DNA of 36,920 bases from Ruminococcus sp. (GTDB taxonomy: Bacteria > Bacillota > Clostridia > Oscillospirales > Acutalibacteraceae): NCBI GenBank assembly GCA_004556705.1, contig SFGA01000014.1, positions 1 to 36,920 on the forward strand, given 5' to 3'. Below, in pieces: positions 31,094-36,920 of this stretch. Position 1 is the stretch's first letter; every line of letters starts with the position of its first letter. The notes below the pieces were generated by a model. That model made no database searches. It saw nothing but the letters and a program-made list of their open reading frames with translations, and was not told the origin of the DNA. Both the position numbers and the translations under genes were made by a program.

Positions 31094-31360
31094 ATGGTAC
31101 AGAAAACTTTTACAATCACTAATAAAATGGGACTTCACATGCGTCCTGCAAATACATTTGTAACGGAAATGTCAAAATTTTCTTCGGACATTGACATAAT
31201 TTTCGGCGGCAAAAAAATCAACGGCAAGAGCATTATGAACATAATGGCAGGCTGCATAAAATGCGGAAGCGAAATTACCGTAGAATGCAACGGAGCAGAT
31301 GAAAACGAAATGCTCAAAAAGGCCGAAGAGCTTATCACCTCGGGCTTCGGCGAAGAATAA
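31094..31360 (+). CDS. ptsH: Phosphocarrier protein HPr
   Basis: The 88-residue protein carries the phospho-His15 site (MGLHMRPANTF) and the regulatory Ser46 of Gram-positive HPr (NGKSIMNIMA). HPr passes phosphate from enzyme I to IIA domains, and Ser46-P serves carbon catabolite control. AAGGAG precedes the ATG. Its place inside the fru operon rather than beside a separate ptsI locus suggests that fructose is the main PTS sugar here. Confidence 0.95.
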   Translation: MVQKTFTITNKMGLHMRPANTFVTEMSKFSSDIDIIFGGKKINGKSIMNIMAGCIKCGSEITVECNGADENEMLKKAEELITSGFGEE

Positions 31361-31392
31361 TATCGCCGCACTCAAAAGAAAGGATGGGTTTT

Positions 31393-33006
31393 ATGCTTAA
31401 AGGAATCGGCGCATCACAAGGCTTCGGAATAGGTAAGGCTGTCGTTATAAAGGATATAAACCTCGATTACTCCTTTGTAAAATTTACCGATTCGGAGCAT
31501 CAGAAAAAGCGTCTGCGCTCGGCAGTTGCCGACTTTTCCGACGAGACAAAAGCACTTGCTGCGGAGCTTAAAAAGAACGCAGGCGAAAAAGAGGCGGAGA
31601 TACTCGAAGGACATCTTGTTATGCTTGAGGATCCGTTTATGCTCTCGCAGATGGAGGAGGCAATCGATAACGGCTCTGTTGCCGAAGCGGCGGCAGACAG
31701 CGTATGCACAATGTTTATCGATATGTTTTCGGGCGTTGACGACGAGCTGACCCGTCAGCGTGCCTCGGACGTAAAGGACATACGGGACAGCCTGTTGCGT
31801 ATTCTTTTGGGTGTAAAAAGCGTGGATATTTCCTCCGTACCTAAAGGCTCTGTTCTCATTGCCAAAGACTTTACCCCGTCTATGACCTCGCAGATAAACA
31901 AGGAAAACGTTTCCGCAATTATCACAGAGGTCGGCGGCGTTACGAGCCACAGTGCAATCCTCGCCCGTGCAATGGGTATCCCCGCAGTTTTATCGGTTGT
32001 CAATGCGGTTGAAAAAATTTCAGACGGCGAAATGCTTATTGCCGACGGCTTCAAGGGCAAGGTTTTTACCGATCCCACGGAAGCGGAGCTTAAAATATAC
32101 AGGGATAAGCAAGCGGCATATCTCAAGGAAAAGGAAAGCCTCAACGAATACTTCTCAAAGGAAACCGTTACGAAATCGGGCGTCAAAAAGCGTGTCTACG
32201 GCAATATCGGCAAGGCGGAGGACGCACAAAACGTACTGCAAAACGGCGGCGAGGGTATCGGACTTTTCAGAACGGAATTTCTGTTTATGGACAGAAGCTC
32301 TCTTCCGACCGAGCAGGAGCAGTATGAAGCTTATTCGACCGTTGCAAAGACAATGGACGGCAAGGAAGTTATAATCCGCACACTCGATATCGGCGGAGAC
32401 AAGGCGATAGATTACCTTAAAATTGAAAAAGAGGACAACCCGTTCCTCGGTCACCGTGCGGTAAGATACTGTCTTGACAATCCGAAAATTTTCAAAACCC
32501 AGCTTCGTGCGATTCTCCGTGCCGCAGTTTTCGGAGATATAAAGGTTATGCTTCCGCTTGTAACGACGCTTGACGAGGTTCGTAAAGCAAAAGCGCTTAT
32601 CGAGGAGTGCAAAAACGAGCTCAAGGACGACGGGCTCAGGTTTGCCGACATCCCCGTAGGAGTTATGATTGAAACTCCGTCGGCGGCGATTATTTCGGAT
32701 TTGCTTGCAAAAGAGGTTGCATTTTTCTCCATAGGAACAAACGACCTCACCGGCTATACCATGGCTGTTGACAGAGGAAATGCGGCTGTTTCTGAGCTGT
32801 ATGACCCGACTCAGCCTGCGGTGCTTCGCCTTATCGAAATGACAATCAAAAACGCCAAAAAAGCAGGCATACCCGTCGGAATGTGCGGAGAAGCGGCAGC
32901 CGACACACGTCTTATTCAAAAGCTTTGCGAATGGGGACTTGATGAGTTCTCGGTAACGCCCTCCTCAATTTTACACACAAGAAAAATTATATGCGAATGT
33001 GAATAA
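31393..33006 (+). CDS. ptsI: Phosphoenolpyruvate-protein phosphotransferase, enzyme I
   Basis: It starts the PTS by taking phosphate from PEP to its active-site histidine and then to HPr. The 537 residues match the family: GGVTSHSAILARAMGIPAVL with His186, GEGIGLFRTEFLFMDR, PFLGHRAVRYCLD, VMIETPSAAI, FSIGTNDLTGYTMAVDRGN and the C-terminal GMCGEAA with Cys498. The start is the second ATG (31393), eight bases after AAAGGA; the first ATG at 31384 overlaps that site. It is the last gene of the fru operon. Confidence 0.96.
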   Translation: MLKGIGASQGFGIGKAVVIKDINLDYSFVKFTDSEHQKKRLRSAVADFSDETKALAAELKKNAGEKEAEILEGHLVMLEDPFMLSQMEEAIDNGSVAEAAADSVCTMFIDMFSGVDDELTRQRASDVKDIRDSLLRILLGVKSVDISSVPKGSVLIAKDFTPSMTSQINKENVSAIITEVGGVTSHSAILARAMGIPAVLSVVNAVEKISDGEMLIADGFKGKVFTDPTEAELKIYRDKQAAYLKEKESLNEYFSKETVTKSGVKKRVYGNIGKAEDAQNVLQNGGEGIGLFRTEFLFMDRSSLPTEQEQYEAYSTVAKTMDGKEVIIRTLDIGGDKAIDYLKIEKEDNPFLGHRAVRYCLDNPKIFKTQLRAILRAAVFGDIKVMLPLVTTLDEVRKAKALIEECKNELKDDGLRFADIPVGVMIETPSAAIISDLLAKEVAFFSIGTNDLTGYTMAVDRGNAAVSELYDPTQPAVLRLIEMTIKNAKKAGIPVGMCGEAAADTRLIQKLCEWGLDEFSVTPSSILHTRKIICECE

Positions 33007-33046
33007 AATCAAAAACACGGCTTTTATTTCAGACAATCGTATGTAC

Positions 33047-33092
33047 AATCCGTACAAAATCAACCAAAAGTTGACTCTGTGCGGATTTTTTT
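33047..33092 (+). terminator. Terminator of the fru-pts operon
   Basis: Outer stem AATCCGTACA (33047-33056) with TGTGCGGATT (33078-33087, one G-T pair), inner stem TCAAC/GTTGA over CAAAA, followed by a run of T. Confidence 0.85.
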
Positions 33093-33109
33093 GCTTTTTT
33101 ACTTTATAG

Positions 33110-33134
33110 TTGACGATTACTGTGGTAATATAGT
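33110..33134 (+). promoter_or_regulatory. Promoter-like region with a short dyad before the HTH-serine dehydratase gene
   Basis: TTGACG (33110-33115) is followed at once by the dyad ATTAC TGTG GTAAT (33116-33129) and TATAGT (33129-33134). The -35 to -10 spacing is short (13), so the exact promoter is uncertain. The dyad is a candidate operator for the HTH domain of the protein encoded 20 bases downstream. Confidence 0.35.
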
Positions 33135-33152
33135 AAAAAAGGGGTTGATATT

Positions 33153-34586
33153 TTGGAAAGGTTTAATTTCAATATAATTAAAGAGCTTCGTCTGAAAAAC
33201 GGAATGACTCAAAAAATGCTGAGCCAACAGCTCGGCATAAGTAACCGTGCGGTTTCAAAGTGGGAAAGCGGACTTTCACAGCCGTCTGCATCACATATTT
33301 TCAGACTTGCGGAGATTTTCAATGTGCCTATGGGCGCCTTTTACGAGCGTTCGCAGTCAGTTACGGTTAAGCCCGAGCCTACGGGTATGCTCTCCGTTAC
33401 CGATATTTACAAAATCGGCAGAGGTCCGTCAAGTTCTCACACAATCGGCCCCGAAAGAGCGTGCGAAATCATCAAAGAGAGAAATAAACAGGCGGATTAC
33501 TTTAAGGTTGTTTTATACGGCTCACTTGCAAAGACGGGCAAGGGACACGGAACGGACACCGTCATTCGCAAGACGCTTGCGCCCGTGAAATGCGATGTTT
33601 GCTTTGATTTTTCACAAAATGATCTCCCCAACCCCAACACAATGCTTTTTACCGCCTATAAGGACGGAAAGGAGCTTAGCTCAAAAAGAGTTTTCAGCGT
33701 CGGCGGCGGCGATATTGTTTTCGAAAACGAGCCTATTTCACAGAAAAGTATGGTTTATCGCCACACCAAATTCAATGAAATTGCGGAATACTGTCAGGCA
33801 AGGCAAATGCGCCTTTGGGAATACGTCGAGGAAAACGAGGGCGACGGCTTCGACGAATATATGAAAACCGTTTGGGAGGCTATGAAGCACTCCATTCACA
33901 ACGGATTGAACGACGAGGGAATTTTGCCGGGTGGGCTCAACATACAGAAAAAAGCAAAAACGCTTTACAATAATCAGCACATAGACGAAAAAGCCGAAAC
34001 AAGAGAGAACAGAATAGTTTGCTCCTATGCCTTTGCAATCGGAGAGCAAAACGCCTCGGGCGAAACGATAGTTACAGCTCCGACCTGCGGTGCGGCGGGT
34101 GTTTTGCCTGCTGTTTTGTACTATCAGCAGAGGAAAAACGGCTTTGGCGACGCACAGATAATCAAGGCTCTTATGACAGCAGGGCTTATCGGCAATCTCA
34201 TCAAGACAAATGCGTCAATTTCGGGTGCGGAATGCGGTTGTCAGGCGGAAATCGGAAGTGCCTGCGCTATGGCGGCTTCGGCATTGTCGGAGCTTTTTGA
34301 ATTGAGCATTGACAAGATTGAATATGCGGCAGAAATCGCAATCGAGCACCATTTAGGTCTTACCTGCGACCCGATTTGCGGACTTGTTCAAATTCCGTGC
34401 ATTGAGCGTAACGCAGTTGCGGCAATGAGGGCAATAAACGCCGTAAACCTTTCGAGCTTCCTTTGGAACACAAGAAAAATCTCACTCGACAACGTAATCC
34501 GCACAATGAAGGAAACAGGGCTTGACTTGTCGTCGGAATACAAAGAAACCTCCGAGGGCGGACTTGCAAAAATCAAATTAAAATAA
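33153..34586 (+). CDS. XRE-type HTH fused to iron-sulfur L-serine dehydratase (beta plus alpha regions)
   Basis: The 477-residue protein begins with a Cro/CI-type helix-turn-helix (8-62: LRLKNGMTQKMLSQQLGISN, RAVSKWESGLSQPSASHIFR). It continues as a single-chain L-serine ammonia-lyase from about 79. The beta-like region has DIYKIGRGPSSSHTIGPERA and the alpha region NEGILPGG-like LNDEGILPGG, TAPTCGAAGVLPAVL, GAECGCQAEIGSACAMAA and TCDPICGLVQIPCIERN, with the Cys residues expected to bind the [4Fe-4S] cluster. It converts L-serine to pyruvate and ammonia. The start is a TTG at 33153, eight bases after AAGGGG; no ATG is available before the HTH. The frame is unbroken, so the fusion is real in this sequence. 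Self-regulation in response to serine is inferred. Confidence 0.92.
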   Translation: MERFNFNIIKELRLKNGMTQKMLSQQLGISNRAVSKWESGLSQPSASHIFRLAEIFNVPMGAFYERSQSVTVKPEPTGMLSVTDIYKIGRGPSSSHTIGPERACEIIKERNKQADYFKVVLYGSLAKTGKGHGTDTVIRKTLAPVKCDVCFDFSQNDLPNPNTMLFTAYKDGKELSSKRVFSVGGGDIVFENEPISQKSMVYRHTKFNEIAEYCQARQMRLWEYVEENEGDGFDEYMKTVWEAMKHSIHNGLNDEGILPGGLNIQKKAKTLYNNQHIDEKAETRENRIVCSYAFAIGEQNASGETIVTAPTCGAAGVLPAVLYYQQRKNGFGDAQIIKALMTAGLIGNLIKTNASISGAECGCQAEIGSACAMAASALSELFELSIDKIEYAAEIAIEHHLGLTCDPICGLVQIPCIERNAVAAMRAINAVNLSSFLWNTRKISLDNVIRTMKETGLDLSSEYKETSEGGLAKIKLK

Positions 34587-34590
34587 ACAC

Positions 34591-34624
34591 AACGGCAATG
34601 TTTTGTGGAATATTGCCGTTTTCC
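34591..34624 (+). terminator. Terminator of the HTH-serine dehydratase gene
   Basis: AACGGCAAT (34591-34599) and ATTGCCGTT (34612-34620) with a 12-base loop, then TTCCTTT, just after the stop. Confidence 0.8.
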
Positions 34625-34673
34625 TTTGGAAAGTTTTTCCGACGATTTTTGAAATGTTCATTACGAGTTTATT

Positions 34674-34688
34674 ATTATACAGTATAAT
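34674..34688 (+). promoter_or_regulatory. Palindromic -10 region before the DUF1538 remnant
   Basis: ATTATA CAG TATAAT (34674-34688) is an exact dyad containing a consensus -10 on each strand. The -35 region is weak. It may once have driven the DUF1538/P-II pair. Confidence 0.35.
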
Positions 34689-34734
34689 TATAACAATATT
34701 GAAAATATAAATCCAATATCAAAGAGGTGACCGA

Positions 34735-35333
34735 ATGACAGATCGCCCTATCAAAAACAAATACATTATGATTAGCGAAAAGCTATCGGAGGCGGCAAAA
34801 AGCGTAATTCCGATTGTTGCCGTTGTCCTTGTGCTCTCGCTTACAATAGCTCCCATACCGACAGATCTTATGCTGAGTTTTCTTCTCGGCACATTGTTTC
34901 TCGTTCTCGGCATGGGCCTTTTTTTCTCTCGGTGCAGAAATGTCTATGACGCCCATCGGCAGTAAAATCGGCACTTCGTGTTATAACGGGAATTTCGCTT
35001 ATGTGGTTTTTAATTCCCGTATATGTGATTTCGCTGCTGCTCTCGTTCTTCGTTCCCGATATTTACACGGCAATCGCCTTTGACTCGGGCGGAGTTGCTT
35101 CAGGGCCTATGACGGCGACCTTTATGCTTCAGTTTATAATCGGCGTATGCAGCGCCTTCGGCGGTAATATTCTCCGTGACGCATTCGGTCTTGTTGCATT
35201 GGTTGCCATGATGCCGCTGCTTACAATTCAGGCAATCGGATTTATCTCCGAACGCAAGAGAAAAGAAGAAAACATTTTTGTTCCCGAAGAATACGACGAC
35301 CTTGATATTATTGAATTTTGGGAGGAGGCATAG
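34735..35333 (+). pseudogene. DUF1538 membrane protein gene with a frameshift and a large internal deletion
   Basis: The first frame (34735-34965) gives the start of a DUF1538 protein: VIPIVAVVLVLSLTIAPIPT, then LGTLFLVLGMGLF. A run of seven T at about 34920-34926 then shifts the frame; removing one T restores LFSLGAEMSMTPIGSK. After about 34970 the matching sequence is in the third frame and belongs to the far end of the family (ALRVITGISLMWFLIPVYVI, then IAFDSGGVASGPMTATFMLQ, then NILRDAFGLVALVAMMPLLT), stopping at TAG 35331-35333. Intact members have two such domains (about 450-500 residues), so roughly 300 residues are missing between. The family is a predicted transporter often paired with a P-II protein. 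Confidence 0.75.
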
Positions 35334-35335
35334 CT

Positions 35336-35858
35336 TTGGAATACATAATATCCGTAGTCTCTCCGGACGACGTAAAAGAGCTTTCCAAAATACACAAGCA
35401 GATGAACATCCCGATTTTTCTGACGGTTTTTGCTCACGGAACGGCAGTTCAGAGCATGCTTGACCTGTTGGGTATTGACTCAAACGAACGGCGTATAATT
35501 ATAGCTGTCGCAAATTCCGAGAAAGGAGCTTCCGAAAACAAGCTCAAGCTATGAATTGATTGTAGCCGTCGCAAACGAGGGCAGAACTGATACGGTTATG
35601 AACGCAGTCCGTGCGGCAGGTGCGGCAGGCGGAACTGTAATACACGGAAAAGGCACCGCCTCGGAGGAAGCGGCGCACTTTTTCAACATCTCCATAGCAA
35701 GCGAAAAGGAAATGATATTTATCGTTTCGAAAAAGGAACAAAAAACACAAATAATGCGTTCCGTCCTTGAAAAAGCAGGTCCCGGCACAGAAGCCGGAGC
35801 AGTCCTTTTCTCACTCCCCGTAACCTCGGTTGAGGGCTTCGGACTGTTTGATGACTAA
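35336..35858 (+). pseudogene. P-II-like regulator gene with an internal deletion and frameshift
   Basis: The first frame starts at a TTG (35336, after GGAGGAGG) and encodes EYIISVVSPDDVKELSKIHK to IIIAVANSEKGASENKLKL (stop 35554). The second, in another frame, encodes YELIVAVANEGRTDTVMNAV, GGTVIHGKGTASEEAAHFFN, IVSKKEQKTQIMRSVLEKAG and VTSVEGFGLF (stop 35858). Together they are the two ends of the P-II-family protein that accompanies DUF1538 transporters; a middle part of perhaps 40-50 residues is missing at the junction near 35530. The second half still has a P-II-like core and could be translated from the TTG at 35556. Confidence 0.72.
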
Positions 35859-35868
35859 AACAAGCCTG

Positions 35869-35955
35869 TTATCTTTTCTTATATAGCACAAGCTCGGGAT
35901 TTTCCCTGCTGACAATGCTGTCCTCCGGCGGCATACCGCAGCATTGGCAAATCAT
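35869..35955 (-). pseudogene. Possible fragment of a zinc-ribbon protein
   Basis: A 28-codon minus-strand frame (ATG 35955, TAA 35871-35869) reads MICQCCGMPPEDSIVSRENP and ends LVLYKKR. CQCCGMP resembles the N-terminal knuckle of small zinc-ribbon proteins, but the second Cys pair is missing. It may be a remnant or chance. It lies in the 247-base gap between the P-II remnant and the XRE-AbrB gene. Confidence 0.2.
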
Positions 35956-35962
35956 CCGTCTT

Positions 35963-35993
35963 AAACAAGCAACTGACTGTTGCTTGTTTTTTT
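35963..35993 (+). terminator. Rho-independent terminator after the P-II remnant
   Basis: AAACAAGCAAC (35963-35973), loop TGACT, GTTGCTTGTTT (35979-35989), then TTTT. It is a perfect 11-bp stem, still intact although the genes before it are damaged. Confidence 0.85.
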
Positions 35994-36105
35994 ATATGCC
36001 ACGCAGTTAAAATTAACATAAAAAATACTTTTCCGACAAGCTTGTATGGTGGAAAAACCTTTTTGTTGATATTATAATTATAACAAAGTTAAGGAGGCAG
36101 ACAAA

Positions 36106-36546
36106 ATGTTAGCTGATAATTTGGTAATTCTCAGAAATATTAAAGGGTTGACGCAGGAAGCCGTCGCCGAAGCCATAGGAATTTCCCGTCAATCTTATTC
36201 AAAATGGGAGCAGGGTGAAACAATTCCCGACGTGGAAAAATGCGATAAATTAGCAAAATTCTACGGCGTTACGATTGACTCCCTTGTAAATCAATCCGAT
36301 AAAATCGGAAACGTGAAAATTGCACCTGCACCCATAGGCAAGCACATTTGGGGAACGGTTACAATAGGCACTAAAGGTCAAATTGTCATTCCGAAGGCGG
36401 CAAGAGATGTCTTTAACCTGAAGGACGGCGACAGAGTTGTCGTTCTCGGAGACGAAAAAGAGGGAATTGCGCTTGTTAAGGCAGAGATATTTGAAGAAAA
36501 AATGCAAGAAGCGTTAAAATTAAGTCAACAGGCATTATTTGAATAA
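36106..36546 (+). CDS. Transcription regulator with XRE HTH and AbrB/MazE-type DNA-binding domains
   Basis: The 146-residue protein has a Cro/CI-type HTH at 5-62 (LVILRNIKGLTQEAVAEAIG, ISRQSYSKWEQGETIPDVEK) followed by a SpoVT/AbrB swapped-hairpin domain at about 82-126 (WGTVTIGTKGQIVIPKAARD, LKDGDRVVVLGDEKEGIALV). The ATG at 36106 has AAGGAGG nine bases upstream. It is followed after 20 bases by the zinc-ribbon gene. Proteins with this pair of domains occur in clostridia; the regulon is unknown and autoregulation is likely. Confidence 0.9.
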   Translation: MLADNLVILRNIKGLTQEAVAEAIGISRQSYSKWEQGETIPDVEKCDKLAKFYGVTIDSLVNQSDKIGNVKIAPAPIGKHIWGTVTIGTKGQIVIPKAARDVFNLKDGDRVVVLGDEKEGIALVKAEIFEEKMQEALKLSQQALFE

Positions 36547-36566
36547 CAAAAAAGGAGACGATAATT

Positions 36567-36782
36567 ATGAAATGCCCTAAATGCGGAAAAGAAATGCGAG
36601 ACGGTTATTTGTTTTGCAGTAAAGACGGTGCGTTCAGCTTTGCAAACGAAGTGCCGAGAGTTTTTGAAAACGCCAAAAATGCCGACGGCTTCGTTAAAAT
36701 AACCGATATTAAAGCGAGTCACCGCACCAAAATTCCGGCTTCGATATGTGAGGCTTGCAAAACCGTTATGTTTGATTATTAA
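36567..36782 (+). CDS. Small zinc-ribbon protein
   Basis: The 71-residue protein has two Cys pairs: MKCPKCGKEMRDGYLFCSKD at the start and ICEACKTVMFDY at the end. Together they would bind one zinc ion, as in DUF6487-like PF20097-type ribbons (CPKCG at one end, C-x2-C at the other). AAGGAG precedes the ATG. It is cotranscribed with the XRE-AbrB regulator. The function is unknown. Confidence 0.82.
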   Translation: MKCPKCGKEMRDGYLFCSKDGAFSFANEVPRVFENAKNADGFVKITDIKASHRTKIPASICEACKTVMFDY

Positions 36783-36831
36783 GGAATAACTCCGCATAAA
36801 AAACTTAACTCCCGATACGTTTTGATATAAT

Positions 36832-36920
36832 CCCCTTAAAGTAGACACTTGAAAAAAGCAAAAAGATTTCAAGACTACTTTAAGGGGAATTTTTATGTCT
36901 AAAGCAAAACTAAGTTATGA
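36832..36920 (+). mobile_element. Left end of an insertion sequence, IS3-like, cut by the window edge
   Basis: CCCCTTAAAGTAG (36832-36844) and CTACTTTAAGGGG (36875-36887) are a perfect inverted repeat, with inner CTTGAAA/TTTCAAG arms. The sequence GTAGACACTTGAAAAA is of the type seen at IS3-family termini. A reading frame opens at ATG 36895 (MSKAKLSY...), typical of an IS3-type OrfA start, and continues past the window end. The hairpin's right arm holds the AAGGGG ribosome binding site, which could block translation of transcripts entering from outside the element. Confidence 0.6.

Noticed and set aside
1..36920. tRNA, rRNA, known riboswitch or T-box structures
   Set aside because: No cloverleaf, rRNA block or recognised riboswitch/T-box core was seen by eye; weak or degenerate cases could be missed without a covariance search.

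Overview
The window looks like chromosomal DNA of a low-to-mid GC, Gram-positive, spore-forming gut anaerobe of the class Clostridia, most likely Ruminococcaceae/Oscillospiraceae. The support is spoIIE, yabP and yabQ (endosporulation), a dockerin on a secreted esterase (cellulosome-type clostridia), a sortase cluster, AGGAGG-type ribosome binding sites, promoters with good -35/-10 boxes, and the absence of respiratory genes. The genus is inferred, not shown. No rRNA, tRNA or CRISPR array was seen.

Layout. (1) 1-4553, mostly minus strand: a truncated membrane-anchored protein, spoIIE with a striking dyad at its start, and a PadR / DUF1700 / small acidic protein / PspC envelope-stress type cluster with a gene remnant inside. 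(2) 4717-9642, minus: a tightly packed operon of DUF951, prfA, sua5 (tRNA t6A), coaE, a lytic transglycosylase and an M18 aminopeptidase, several overlapping by a few bases. (3) 9788-12461, plus: a triple-S1 RNA-binding protein and a secreted alpha/beta-hydrolase with a type I dockerin. (4) 12462-13098: a non-coding stretch with a probable antisense-type small RNA gene and a roughly 300 bp inverted-repeat element. (5) 13099-18047, minus: malQ, a three-gene sortase cluster (anchored substrate, sortase, membrane protein), and gap. (6) 18220-23694, plus: an HATPase-domain protein, a metallophosphoesterase, the sporulation/division cluster yabP-yabQ-divIC-yabR with a candidate sigma-E promoter, an orphan fumarase alpha subunit and a nitrilase-family amidase. 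(7) 23711-24106: three tandem 129-bp units, each with an extended -10 box, hairpins and a back-to-back 42-codon frame, running into an AGCS amino-acid/sodium symporter. (8) 25689-26882, minus: a polytopic GT-C-like membrane protein. (9) 27414-33006, plus: a complete fructose PTS operon, fruR-fruK-fruA-ptsH-ptsI. (10) 33153-36920, plus: an HTH/L-serine dehydratase fusion, a decayed DUF1538 + P-II pair, an XRE-AbrB regulator with a zinc-ribbon partner, and the left end of an insertion sequence cut by the window edge.

How the parts fit: most of the window is housekeeping. Fructose is imported and phosphorylated by FruA using HPr and enzyme I encoded in the same operon, then converted by FruK to fructose-1,6-bisphosphate for glycolysis (gap). 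The yab cluster and spoIIE serve sporulation and division. Sortase, dockerin and PspC/PadR genes serve the envelope.

The observations most worth a second look are the 129-bp tandem cassette array, the fusion of a DNA-binding domain to serine dehydratase, the antisense-RNA locus, the parallel decay of the DUF1538/P-II pair, the direct-repeat sigma-E promoter before yabP, and the sortase trio with a non-canonical sorting motif.
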